Shown here: piece after piece, positions 27,476 through 35,018 of the stretch
Layout of the letters: every line of letters starts with the position of its first letter
How positions within the stretch are numbered: the first letter of the stretch is position 1
Assembly: GCA_019414515.1 (NCBI GenBank)
Contig: DXLX01000026.1
Location: 1-64,000 of the forward strand
Length of the DNA stretch: 64,000 bases
Direction: 5' to 3'
From: Collinsella sp.
GTDB lineage: Bacteria; Actinomycetota; Coriobacteriia; Coriobacteriales; Coriobacteriaceae
Position numbers and translations under genes: made by a program
The notes under the pieces: generated by a model
The model's database searches: none
Told to the model about the DNA's origin: nothing
Seen by the model: the letters and a program-made list of their open reading frames with translations, nothing else

Positions 27476-27814
27476 ATGGAATATCGACAGACAGACGGCA
27501 AAACTCGACGCGTGCACAAGCAGTATGTGGACGTCGTGGCTCGCATCCTCGCGGGCGGACAGGTCGTGCCGGTTACCGTCTGCTGGGTCGATGGTCGTTG
27601 CTTTACGATTGACGAGATTGTCTCGTCCACCGGTTTTGGCCTGACGGTCCACGGCATTCGTACGGCGACTTATAAGGTTCGTTTTGGCGGACATGCGACC
27701 GAACTGTATCTGGAAGAACAGGCACGCGAGCGACCGGATGGCTCGCAGACTCATCTGATGCGTTGGTGGGTGTGGGCGTTCGACCGGACGCTTGAGAGCG
27801 AGCGTCGCAGGTAA
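27476..27814 (+). CDS. Hypothetical protein with a compact beta-rich fold
   Basis: No family was recognised with confidence. The 112-residue protein is mostly alternating hydrophobic and polar segments (VVPVTVCWVDGRCFTIDEI, FGLTVHGIRTATYKVRF, TELYLEEQ, HLMRWWVWAFDRTL), suggesting a small beta-barrel, with no signal peptide or membrane segment. The start is uncertain: GGAGG lies only one base before the ATG at 27476, too close for normal use, while an in-frame ATG at 27455 has no ribosome binding site but lies at the predicted transcript start, so leaderless translation is possible. It is divergent from the PiT gene. Confidence 0.65.
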   Translation: MEYRQTDGKTRRVHKQYVDVVARILAGGQVVPVTVCWVDGRCFTIDEIVSSTGFGLTVHGIRTATYKVRFGGHATELYLEEQARERPDGSQTHLMRWWVWAFDRTLESERRR

Positions 27815-27860
27815 GAACGCGTGGCGTTCGGGTACAATGGCAGGAAACTTGTCAGCTACG

Positions 27861-27880
27861 GCGCCGTCGCGGCGCTTTTT
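27861..27880 (+). terminator. Short GC hairpin with T-tract before the BI-1 gene
   Basis: GCGCC and GGCGC pair around GTCGC and are followed by TTTTT. It sits 46 bases after one gene and 13 bases before the start of the next, so it may terminate the first transcript or act as an attenuator for the second. Confidence 0.55.
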
Positions 27881-27893
27881 GAAAGGACGAAGT

Positions 27894-28589
27894 ATGAACG
27901 ATATCCAGGGCTATCAGAACGGCCCCATAGAAACCGGCGCAAGCCGTGCCAAGGAGATGTCGCCGCGCGCGTACAACCTTGTCATGTCTGCCCTGATCTT
28001 TTTGGGCTTTTGCGCCATGGGCGCCGGTGCCTACTTTACGAGCACCATGTCGTTTGCGCGCATGATGATGAGCGGCGCCGCTTTGCCGCTGGTCTTTGGC
28101 TCATTTATTTTGACCATCGTCGGCATGGTCATGATGTCGGCTGCTGCCAGCAAACAGTCCGTGGGCCTGTCGCTCGTGGGCTACGTGGTCTTTGCGAGCA
28201 CCTTTGGCCTGACGGCGTCGTTTGGCCTTGCCAACTACGACCTGCCTACCATTAACACCGCCTTTATCGCCACGGCCGCCATCACCTTTGTCTTTGGTGC
28301 GCTGGGCGTGACCTTCCCCAAGTTCTTCCAGCGTGTGTACGGCATTGGTTTTGGCATCCTACTTGCCACGATTCTGGTCGAGATCGTGCTGATGTTCATG
28401 GGCGTCTCGCAGTCCATCACCGACCTGATCGTGATCGTGGTGTTCGCCGGCTTTATTGGCTATGACACCTATGTGGCCACGACGGTGCCGCCCACGCTGC
28501 CCAACGCCGTGCTCATGGCATCCAACCTGTTCATGGACATCATCAACGTGTTCCTGCGCATCCTGAATATCCTTGGTCGTCGCGATTAA
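27894..28589 (+). CDS. Bax inhibitor-1 / YccA family membrane protein
   Basis: This is a polytopic membrane protein of the BI-1 (TMBIM) family. Bacterial members such as BsYetJ are pH-sensitive calcium-leak channels; the role here is not known. The 231-residue protein has seven hydrophobic segments, with the C-terminal family features VVFAGFIGYDTYVA and a segment ASNLFMDIINVFLRILNILGRRD that matches the conserved LYLDFINLFLxLLxLLGR pattern. The ATG at 27894 follows GAAAGGA. A terminator lies about 50 bases past its stop. Confidence 0.9.
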   Translation: MNDIQGYQNGPIETGASRAKEMSPRAYNLVMSALIFLGFCAMGAGAYFTSTMSFARMMMSGAALPLVFGSFILTIVGMVMMSAAASKQSVGLSLVGYVVFASTFGLTASFGLANYDLPTINTAFIATAAITFVFGALGVTFPKFFQRVYGIGFGILLATILVEIVLMFMGVSQSITDLIVIVVFAGFIGYDTYVATTVPPTLPNAVLMASNLFMDIINVFLRILNILGRRD

Positions 28590-28638
28590 AGCGCGGCATT
28601 GCGACGCTTCCTGCCGGACACGGTAAAACGATGCGAAA

Positions 28639-28664
28639 GGCGGTCCTTCGGGGCCGTCTTTTTT
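28639..28664 (+). terminator. Rho-independent terminator after the BI-1 gene
   Basis: GGCGGTCC pairs with GGGCCGTC (two G-U pairs) around a stable TTCG tetraloop, followed by TTTTTT. Confidence 0.85.
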
Positions 28665-28730
28665 GTGCGCGGCGGGGTATGATGGATGGGAAAAAGCCGA
28701 TAGCGGCAGCGACAGGAAAGGTGGCCACGA

Positions 28731-29864
28731 ATGGCAGATGTCGACAACAGGAACCGTAACCGCAGGTCTAACCGAGCGGGTCAGCCCAATCCCAAGCGCG
28801 AGGCGCGTGCCAAGGCCGCCGAGCGCCATGTGGTGGCTGTGTCCGAGGCCTGCGCCAAGGACATCGAGCGTTCGCTTGCCGGCGTGCGCGAGTTCGATGG
28901 TATGCCTGCCGGTTTTGTCGCGGCGATGAAGGCTAAGGCCCAAGCGGCCGACACTGCCGAGGAACAGATTGCCGAGGAGTCTGGGGCCGCCGAGGTCGAG
29001 ACCGCTGAGGTTGCATCCGCAGAGACCGAGGTTACGACCGGGCCTGCACCCGCAGAGGAGGCCGCGGAGGCCGAGTCCGCGCCTGCCGCCGAAAAGCCCG
29101 CTCCGGTCCTGCCCGAGGTCACCGTGCTCGACGCCTCTGCCACGCAGGCCATTCTGGATAACGGCCGAGGCTACGCGCAGTTCTGCGACATGGCCGTGCT
29201 CGCCTTTGCCTCGTTCACCAACCCGGGCGGTGGCTACATCCAGGGCTATCTGGGCCAGGAGGCCACGCTCTGTGCCGATTCGTACCTGTACAACGTGCTC
29301 GATAAGCAGCGCAAATGGTACGGCGAGAACCGTCGCCGCAACATCAACTGCGAGCTTTACCGCAATCGTGCGCTGGTGGTGCCTGCGGTGCGCTTCGACC
29401 GCAACCACGTACATGCATATGCCGACGTAATCGTCGCCGCCGCACCCAACGCCAAGCGCGCTCGCCAGGAGTATCGCGTGGGCGACGATGCCTTGCTGGA
29501 TGCCCTGCGCGATCGCATCCGCTTTGTGCTTGCTATCTGCGACGAGTTGGGTCGCGAGAAGCTCGTGCTGGGCGCTTGGGGCTGCGACAACAACGGCTTT
29601 GACGCCGAGGCCGTGGCTGAGCTCTTCCGCAAGGAGCTCGCATCGGGCGACTTTAAGGTCAAGCAGGTCTTCTTTGCCGTGCCTTCTACGCGTTGGGACG
29701 AGGATTTTGCCAAGTTCGAGCACGTGCTGGCAAACTTCCCCGAGCGCAACGAGGAGTCCTATGCCCAGGTTGCCGCTCGTGCTGCGGCCGCTCACGCCGC
29801 CGAGCAAGCCCAGGCTGCTGCCGAGGACGATGAGGACGATGACGATTGGCGCAAGTACCTGTAA
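28731..29864 (+). CDS. TIGR02452 family protein, PARG-like macrodomain
   Basis: This resembles the microbial poly(ADP-ribose) glycohydrolase group (DUF2263/TIGR02452), which binds or removes ADP-ribose. In the 377-residue protein an N-terminal basic helical region (1-60) is followed by an Ala/Glu-rich stretch of about 55 residues (70-125) that looks like an inserted linker, then the macrodomain (about 129-350) with LAFASFTNPGGGYIQGYLGQ and the late block LGAWGCDNNGFD. The catalytic signature is GGG-x7-QEE in active PARGs. Here GGG is at 166-168 and the motif reads QEA at 176-178, so the second glutamate is Ala. The C-terminus is acidic. Confidence 0.85.
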   Translation: MADVDNRNRNRRSNRAGQPNPKREARAKAAERHVVAVSEACAKDIERSLAGVREFDGMPAGFVAAMKAKAQAADTAEEQIAEESGAAEVETAEVASAETEVTTGPAPAEEAAEAESAPAAEKPAPVLPEVTVLDASATQAILDNGRGYAQFCDMAVLAFASFTNPGGGYIQGYLGQEATLCADSYLYNVLDKQRKWYGENRRRNINCELYRNRALVVPAVRFDRNHVHAYADVIVAAAPNAKRARQEYRVGDDALLDALRDRIRFVLAICDELGREKLVLGAWGCDNNGFDAEAVAELFRKELASGDFKVKQVFFAVPSTRWDEDFAKFEHVLANFPERNEESYAQVAARAAAAHAAEQAQAAAEDDEDDDDWRKYL

Positions 29865-29890
29865 TCGGTACGTGCCGACAGATGGGTCGG

Positions 29891-29923
29891 GCCGGCGGGA
29901 GAGACTGCTCCCGTCGGCTTTTT
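29891..29923 (+). terminator. Rho-independent terminator after the macrodomain gene
   Basis: GCCGGCGGGAG pairs with CTCCCGTCGGC (one G-U pair) around a 6-base loop, followed by TTTTT. Confidence 0.9.
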
Positions 29924-29942
29924 ACTAAAGGAAGGGCTTACG

Positions 29943-30602
29943 ATGAAAAACGTTCTGTGCTTTGGCGATAGCAATACCTACGGCTACGATCCGGCGGGTA
30001 TGCGCGACGGCACCGCGGTGCGCTATGCGCACGATGTGCGCTGGTGCGGTGTGGCCCAGCGCGACCTGGGCGAGGGCTGGCACGTGATTGAGGAAGGCCT
30101 AAATGGTCGCACGACGGTGCGCGACGATATGTGTCATCTGGACACCAACCTCAACGGCATTCGCGCGCTGCCGATGCTGCTCGAGACCCATAAGCCGCTG
30201 GACGCGATCGTGATTATGCTGGGCACCAACGACTGCAAGACGGTCTTTAGCGTGGGTGCTGCCGATATCGCTGACGGTGCCATGGCGCTGATTCGCACCG
30301 TCCGCGCGTTTCCCTGGACCGAAGCCGCGCCCTGCCCGCGTATTCTGCTGATGGCGCCTATCAAGATTAAACCGCAGATCGCCGATGTGTACATGACCGA
30401 CTTTGACGAGCGCTCCGTCGAGGCCTCGGAGCATTTTGCCGAATACTATGCGTATGCTGCCAAACAGTTTGGCTGCGACTTTTTGAATGCCGCTGATTTT
30501 GCCGAGCCGGGCGATATCGATTATCTGCACATGATGCCCGAAAGTCACGAGAGCTTGGGCCACGCCGTGGCAGCCAAGCTCAAAGAGATGCTCGGAGCGT
30601 AG
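29943..30602 (+). CDS. SGNH/GDSL-type esterase
   Basis: This is a serine hydrolase of the SGNH superfamily; members of this subgroup include acyl- and aryl-esterases and carbohydrate deacetylases, so the substrate is not assigned. The 219-residue protein has block I CFGDSNTYGYDP with the nucleophile Ser10, block II with the glycine of LNGRTT, block III LGTNDCK with the oxyanion Asn, and block V DYLHMMPESHESLG, which provides Asp and His. No signal peptide is present, so it is probably cytoplasmic. It has its own AAAGGAAGGG ribosome binding site after a terminator. Confidence 0.9.
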   Translation: MKNVLCFGDSNTYGYDPAGMRDGTAVRYAHDVRWCGVAQRDLGEGWHVIEEGLNGRTTVRDDMCHLDTNLNGIRALPMLLETHKPLDAIVIMLGTNDCKTVFSVGAADIADGAMALIRTVRAFPWTEAAPCPRILLMAPIKIKPQIADVYMTDFDERSVEASEHFAEYYAYAAKQFGCDFLNAADFAEPGDIDYLHMMPESHESLGHAVAAKLKEMLGA

Positions 30603-30655
30603 CGCGACCCCAAGCAGTGTAAAAATTCCCCTTTCGGTGGCTTGATTCGTTTGTT

Positions 30656-30873
30656 TGTCTTGATCCGTAACAGTTGTAAGGCCGAAAACGGGCTAGATGT
30701 TACAGATTGAGATTATTTAGGTCGATATCGGTCATTTGTCTCGATCTGTAACATCTAGGGTCGATTTTGCCGAGTTACTGTTACAGATCGAGATTATCTT
30801 CTCAGCTAAATTTGAATGTCTCGATCTGTAACAGGCGGGCCGAAAAATGGATTCTAACTGTTACAGATCGAGA
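30656..30873. repeat. Three-unit array of inverted repeats, about 80 bp per unit
   Basis: Six copies of a 15-base motif (TCTCGATCTGTAACA) occur in strictly alternating orientation: forward at 30656, 30737 and 30817, reverse at 30698, 30779 and 30859. Each forward/reverse pair is 42 bases apart and units repeat every 80-81 bases. The two youngest-looking pairs are identical; the first has three substitutions, partly matched. The 25-base interiors also resemble each other, with the middle one inverted. It lies between two convergent genes. Confidence 0.92.
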
Positions 30874-30883
30874 TGTTTGTGGG

Positions 30884-30922
30884 AACCACCGCAAAGGTGC
30901 CTGTCCCCTTTGCGGTGGTTTT
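30884..30922. terminator. Bidirectional-type terminator between convergent genes
   Basis: AACCACCGCAAAGG (30884-30897) is perfectly complementary to CCTTTGCGGTGGTT (30907-30920), with T-runs on the plus strand and A-runs at the other end. It follows the repeat array and lies 13 bases past the thiD stop. Confidence 0.75.
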
Positions 30923-30934
30923 GGGCTGCGAATC

Positions 30935-31765
30935 TTAATACTGCCACATATGGTTAACGGGGCCGGAGCCTTTGCCCATGTCAAAGCCGGCGGCGAGAGC
31001 GCCCGTTAGGTAGGCCTTGCCGGCGTTGACGGCATCGGCAAGATCCATACCCTGGGCCAGCGCGCAGGCGATGGCTGACGAGAGCGTGCAGCCGGTGCCG
31101 TGCGTGTTGTCGGTCTCGATACGCTTGTGGCGGAACCACGTGGTGAGCGGATCGCCCAGATGGTTGCCCTCGTCATCGAGCGGCGCGGGCTCTGCTAGCA
31201 CATCGTTGGCCTCGTTGACAAAATGCCCGCCCTTAACGAGGGACGCGCAGCCAAAGCGGCGGGTGAGGAGCATGGCGGCATTTTGTTGCGTGCGCTCGGA
31301 ATCGACCTCGTAATCGAGCAGCGCCATGGCCTCGGGAATATTGGGCGTGATGACGGTCGCCAGTGGGAACAGGCGGCGTGTAAGCGCTTCGGCGGCGTCC
31401 TCTGCGATCAGGCGAGCGCCCGAGGTGGCGACCATGACGGGGTCGACGACGATATTTTGTGCGTCCCAGGCGCTCAAGCGGTCGGCGATAACCTCGATAA
31501 TCTCGACAGAGGAAACCATGCCGATCTTGACGGCACTGGGGCGGATATCGTCAAAAACGGCATCGATTTGCGCCGCGACAATATCCGGGGAGATGTTTTG
31601 CACAACGGTGACACCGAGCGTGTTTTGTGCGGTTATGGCCGTGATGGCCGTCTCGGCATACAGGCGGTGCGCCGTGATGGTCTTGATGTCGGCCTGAATG
31701 CCGGCACCACCGCTGGAATCTGATCCTGCGATGGATAGAACGGCGGGTACCTTACTGCGATCCAT
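30935..31765 (-). CDS. thiD: Hydroxymethylpyrimidine/phosphomethylpyrimidine kinase ThiD
   Basis: ThiD phosphorylates HMP and HMP-P to HMP-PP for thiamine synthesis. The 276-residue ribokinase-fold protein has the substrate loop SIAGSDSSGGAGIQADIKT near the N-terminus, DPVMVATSGARL in the middle and the anion hole HGTGCTLSSAIA with the catalytic-region glycines and cysteine near residue 230. The start is supported by a GGGAG site. It lies 177 bases downstream of thiC on the same strand, separated by a hairpin and a possible promoter of its own. Confidence 0.95.
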   Translation of the reverse strand: MDRSKVPAVLSIAGSDSSGGAGIQADIKTITAHRLYAETAITAITAQNTLGVTVVQNISPDIVAAQIDAVFDDIRPSAVKIGMVSSVEIIEVIADRLSAWDAQNIVVDPVMVATSGARLIAEDAAEALTRRLFPLATVITPNIPEAMALLDYEVDSERTQQNAAMLLTRRFGCASLVKGGHFVNEANDVLAEPAPLDDEGNHLGDPLTTWFRHKRIETDNTHGTGCTLSSAIACALAQGMDLADAVNAGKAYLTGALAAGFDMGKGSGPVNHMWQY

Positions 31766-31811
31766 GTTCGCTCCCTTGTTCGGTCGGATTCAAATGGGTC
31801 TTCTGCCTGCA

Positions 31812-31906
31812 TTATAAAGTTGCCCGGGCCAGCTGTATGCCGATCCCGGGCGGGCGGTGCAATCTTTACGTAAATGTAAGAAAATGTTCACATGTCAACA
31901 ATTGAC
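31812..31906 (-). promoter_or_regulatory. thiC-thiD intergenic control region
   Basis: Read on the minus strand, a stem GCCCGGG/CCCGGGC (31822-31851) could end the thiC transcript. A perfect TATAAT (31812-31817) lies just after it, 47 bases before the thiD start, and may drive thiD. Further upstream TTGACA (31893-31898) with a 17-base spacer and ATTTAC forms another possible promoter, overlapping the palindromes GTCAACAATTGAC and TTTACGTAAA. Confidence 0.4.
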
Positions 31907-31942
31907 GAACACCTTGTGGCCGTTTGTGTCTCCGGTGACGAG

Positions 31943-33277
31943 TTAGTCCTCCATGCCAAGATCGATCGTCGTGCCCTCGAACACCTTGTTGACGGTGCGG
32001 ACGGCGCACATCTTGCCGCACATGGTGCAGGTGCCCTCGGTGGCGGCAGGGGACTCCTCGTAGCGCTTTTTGCCCGTAACTGGGTCGAGAGCACACTTCC
32101 ACATGGCATCCCAGTCGAGCTTGCGGCGTGCCTGGCCCATCTTGTCGTCCATGTCGCGGGCGTGCGGCACCTTCTTGGCGATATCGGCGGCATGTGCGGC
32201 GATCTTAGTGGCCATGAGGCCGTCGAGCACATCCTGGGCGTTAGGCAGGCATAGGTGCTCTGCCGGCGTCACGTAGCACAGGAAGTCGGCGCCGGAGCTC
32301 GCGGAGATGGCGCCACCGATGGCGGCGGTGATGTGGTCGTAGCCCACACCGATATCGGTCACCAGCGGCCCGAGCACATAGAACGGGGCGTTGTGGCACA
32401 GGCGCTTCTGCAGCTTCATATTGGCGGCGATCTCGTCGAGCGCCATGTGGCCCGGTCCCTCGACCATAACCTGGACGCCCGCGGCCCATGCACGCTTGCA
32501 CAGCTTGCCCAGCTCGATCATCTCGGCGGTCTCGGTGGCATCGTTGGAGTCGTAGAGGCAGCCCGGGCGGCAGGAGTCGCCGAGCGAAATCGTCACGTCG
32601 TACTCGTGGCAAATCTCGAGCAGCTCATCGTAGAACTCATAGAACGGGTTCTCGTTGCCGGTGACCTCCATCCAGCCAAACAGCAGCGAGCCGCCGCGGC
32701 TGACGATGTTCATCAGGCGGCCGGTCTCCTTAAAGGTCTTGGTGACCGACTTGTTGATGCCGCAGTGGATGGTCATAAAGTCCACGCCGTCCTCGGCGTG
32801 CGCGCGCACGACCTCGAACAGGTCGTCCTTGGTAAGCTTGACCAGCGGCTTTTCCATGTAGCCGATGGCGTCGTACATGGGGACGGTGCCCACCATGAGC
32901 GGCGTCTCGTCGATGAGCTGCTGGCGGAACTGGCGCGTCTTGCCCGAGTTGGAAAGGTCCATGATGGCGTCGGCGCCAAAGTCCTCGGCGATCTTGACCT
33001 TCTTCCACTCCTCGGCGGCATCGGCCTTATCGCCCGAGATGCCCAGGTTGACGTTGACCTTGGTGGACAGGCCCTCGCCGACACCAAAGGCGCGCATGCC
33101 CTTTTTGATGTGCACGATGTTGGCGGGAATGGCGATGCGGCCGTCGGCCACGCGCTCGCGGATGTACTCGGGGTCGCGATGCTCGCGCTCGGCGACTTCC
33201 TTCATCTGCGGTGTGATCTGCCCGGCGCGGGCGAAGTCGATTTGCGTGACGAGCTTGGGCTCGGTCTGTGTGCTCAT
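31943..33277 (-). CDS. thiC: Phosphomethylpyrimidine synthase ThiC
   Basis: ThiC is the radical SAM enzyme that converts aminoimidazole ribotide to HMP-P. The 444-residue protein is the short form without the extra N-terminal domain of enterobacterial ThiC. Conserved blocks include MDLSNSGKTRQFRQQ, FMTIHCGINKS, SLGDSCRPGCLYDSND and VMVEGPGHM. The C-terminal iron-sulfur motif reads CTMCGKMC, that is C-x2-C-x3-C, one residue shorter between the last cysteines than the usual C-x2-C-x4-C. The ATG at 33277 has GGGAG 8 bases upstream. A TPP riboswitch precedes it. Confidence 0.96.
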   Translation of the reverse strand: MSTQTEPKLVTQIDFARAGQITPQMKEVAEREHRDPEYIRERVADGRIAIPANIVHIKKGMRAFGVGEGLSTKVNVNLGISGDKADAAEEWKKVKIAEDFGADAIMDLSNSGKTRQFRQQLIDETPLMVGTVPMYDAIGYMEKPLVKLTKDDLFEVVRAHAEDGVDFMTIHCGINKSVTKTFKETGRLMNIVSRGGSLLFGWMEVTGNENPFYEFYDELLEICHEYDVTISLGDSCRPGCLYDSNDATETAEMIELGKLCKRAWAAGVQVMVEGPGHMALDEIAANMKLQKRLCHNAPFYVLGPLVTDIGVGYDHITAAIGGAISASSGADFLCYVTPAEHLCLPNAQDVLDGLMATKIAAHAADIAKKVPHARDMDDKMGQARRKLDWDAMWKCALDPVTGKKRYEESPAATEGTCTMCGKMCAVRTVNKVFEGTTIDLGMED

Positions 33278-33286
33278 TGGCACGGC

Positions 33287-33377
33287 TCCCTTCGTTGGCA
33301 TTACCCATATCAGGTTTGCGGGTCAGGGCGGGCGTGCCCAATCTCAGCCTGCCGTCTTGTCCTGCAAGCTCCCCGTT
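33287..33377 (-). promoter_or_regulatory. TPP riboswitch (THI element)
   Basis: On the minus strand the leader contains the THI-box elements in order: ACGGGGAGC, GGCTGAGAT, a G/C-rich variable arm ending in GACCC, ACCTGATATGGGTAATGCCA and CGAAGGGA. The element ends about 10 bases before the thiC start and includes or abuts its ribosome binding site, so control of translation initiation is likely. Thiamine pyrophosphate binding should repress thiC. Confidence 0.95.
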
Positions 33378-33391
33378 ATGTCATGGGCTCA

Positions 33392-33397
33392 AGTATA
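33392..33397 (-). promoter_or_regulatory. Candidate -10 of the thiC promoter
   Basis: TATACT on the minus strand (plus-strand AGTATA) lies about 15 bases before the riboswitch. A weak TTGGCC lies 19 bases further upstream. Confidence 0.45.
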
Positions 33398-33447
33398 GCC
33401 TGAATGGGTACGATTGGGCCAACGAGCGTGCCTGTGGGGAGGCGAAC

Positions 33448-33969
33448 ATGGAAGACAAGCATCTATATCGAGAGACGCAATGGGATGTATCGGCCGAGGA
33501 AAGCCGCGCGCACCATGGCCTTGTCGCGATTGGTTTTGCGGTGCTTGCCGTGCTGGTGATTGCCTTTTGTATCTGGACGTTTGGCGGTCGCGGCGGCGCT
33601 GCCTGGGAGTTTGAGGCCGATGATAGCCTACCGATTATGACGGTGAGGAGTACTGGCGGTAATGCCAATACGCTCGCCATTCCGGGCGATTATTGGTACC
33701 CGCGCGATGAGTTTGTGCAGTTGCAGCTGAGTGGTGGGTCCATTCCAGGCGAAGAAATCGAACGCGTGACGTTTGACGCGGCGCTCAAAACGCTGACGGT
33801 GAAGCTCAAAGATCAAGGAGATGTGCCCACGACCATGGATATCGCCCTGACGGAATGGCGTCTGGAGCCTCCATCGGGTGTTGCGGTGTCCGAGGTTGAG
33901 CACGTCAAGATTGTCTATCAGGACGGTTCGACAAACGGGATTGCAAAGGCCGACGGTCTAGCAGAATAG
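33448..33969 (+). CDS. Hypothetical single-pass membrane protein
   Basis: No family was recognised. The 173-residue protein has a charged cytoplasmic N-terminus of about 24 residues, one membrane segment at about 25-44 (LVAIGFAVLAVLVIAFCIWTF), then an extracytoplasmic domain of about 125 residues with strong beta character (IPGDYWYPRDEFVQLQL, VTFDAALKTLTVKL, VKIVYQDGS). A GGGGAGG site sets the start at 33448. It is divergent from thiC and stands alone before a palindromic element. No catalytic motif or cysteine pair points to a function. Confidence 0.75.
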   Translation: MEDKHLYRETQWDVSAEESRAHHGLVAIGFAVLAVLVIAFCIWTFGGRGGAAWEFEADDSLPIMTVRSTGGNANTLAIPGDYWYPRDEFVQLQLSGGSIPGEEIERVTFDAALKTLTVKLKDQGDVPTTMDIALTEWRLEPPSGVAVSEVEHVKIVYQDGSTNGIAKADGLAE

Positions 33970-34000
33970 GTGTCGAGCCTAGCCAGCCAATTCATAAAAG

Positions 34001-34062
34001 TTGCGGTGGAATAGTTCCCGATTGTGCGATAAAAGGCTCAAATAGGAACTATTCCACCGCAA
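34001..34062. repeat. Palindromic element, TTGCGGTG family, copy 1
   Basis: TTGCGGTGGAATAGTTCC (34001-34018) is perfectly complementary to 34045-34062 with a 26-base loop. The first 13 bases match the ends of the elements at 34941 and 55963; the inner part does not. It lies just past the yaaA stop. Confidence 0.9.
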
Positions 34063-34105
34063 GTTATATAGAGAAGGCTGAGCGGGTCAGTGTTGGGTGC
34101 CGGCT

Positions 34106-34915
34106 CTAGAGCATCTGTTCGTTGATGAACACGAGGGTGCCTGGGTATGAGAGTTCGGGGGCGTGGCGATAGCCGATGTTGAACTCGGTGAGACGGTCGG
34201 CGTCCTCGAGTCCGTTTGCTGCCATCCAGCGCACCATGGAGCCGCGTGCCTTTTTGCTGGCGGTCGAGCGCTGGATGGGCTTGCCGTTGCGGATGCCTTC
34301 GCCAAAGAGGCATGTGACGGCTGTGGCGTCGCCCGCGAGGTGGGGCAGAACGGCTTTGGCGTATTCCGCGCTGGCGAGGTTGACGATCGTAGCGTTGGAG
34401 CCTGCCGGAGCGATAGCCCGTGCGAGCTTGTCGCCCCAAAACGCGTAGAGGTCTCGGGCGCCGTCGACGACAAGCTTCGCGCCCATCTCCAGCCGATACG
34501 GTTCAACGGCATGAAAGGGGCGTACGCATCCGTAAAGGCCCGAGAGGATCCAGAGATGGTTTTGCAGCCAGTCGAGCTGTGCGGCATCCATGACCTCGGG
34601 CGCCATGCTTTGGTATTGGATGCCGTGGTAGGACATGACGGCGGGGGAGATTCGACGCGCGATATCGGGGTCGGCGAGGTCGGCATCGCTCAGGACGGGC
34701 ATAAATTCGTGAAGCGTATCCAGGCACGTTGTAAGCAGCCTGTCGCTCACGTTCCAAAGGGCCTGCAGGCCGCCGCTGCCTTCATTCCGCTCGATATCTA
34801 GCAGTGCGCGGTGGAGGCGAGCTGTCTCGCGCACAAAGGGTGGAATGCCCAGGACTTCAAAAGCATCTTGGGCCGCGCGCATTTGCTTGGCGGGCGAAAT
34901 GATGACCTGCAGCAT
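34106..34915 (-). CDS. yaaA: Peroxide stress protein YaaA
   Basis: YaaA (DUF328/UPF0246) limits intracellular iron and DNA damage during peroxide stress in E. coli; it binds DNA through a helix-hairpin-helix-like fold. The 269-residue protein has the typical beginning MLQVIISPAKQM, the block SGLYGCVRPFHAVEPYRLEMG and the C-terminal FNIGYRHAPELSYPGTLVFI. The ATG at 34915 has a GGAGAG site. The gene is flanked on both sides by palindromic elements of the same family. Confidence 0.93.
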   Translation of the reverse strand: MLQVIISPAKQMRAAQDAFEVLGIPPFVRETARLHRALLDIERNEGSGGLQALWNVSDRLLTTCLDTLHEFMPVLSDADLADPDIARRISPAVMSYHGIQYQSMAPEVMDAAQLDWLQNHLWILSGLYGCVRPFHAVEPYRLEMGAKLVVDGARDLYAFWGDKLARAIAPAGSNATIVNLASAEYAKAVLPHLAGDATAVTCLFGEGIRNGKPIQRSTASKKARGSMVRWMAANGLEDADRLTEFNIGYRHAPELSYPGTLVFINEQML

Positions 34916-34940
34916 AGACTCTCCTCTGCCAAAAAAGAAG

Positions 34941-35003
34941 TTGCGGTGGAATACGGTCTGTTTTGGCCGTGTATGGGCCAGTTTAGTCCGTATTTCACCG
35001 CAA
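34941..35003. repeat. Palindromic element, TTGCGGTG family, copy 2
   Basis: TTGCGGTGGAATACGG (34941-34956) pairs with CCGTATTTCACCGCAA (34988-35003) with one G-U pair. A second short stem TGGCC/GGCCA lies inside the loop. It lies between the yaaA start and the aminopeptidase stop. Confidence 0.88.
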
Positions 35004-35018
35004 GTTATAAAGGGCTGG

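Noticed and set aside
30656..30873. CRISPR-like array
   Set aside because: Repeats alternate in orientation and are only 15 bases; spacers are not unique and no cas genes are present.
33268..33447. Upstream extension of the membrane protein at 33448
   Set aside because: It would run through the TPP riboswitch and thiC promoter on the opposite strand; the GGGGAGG site marks 33448 as the start.
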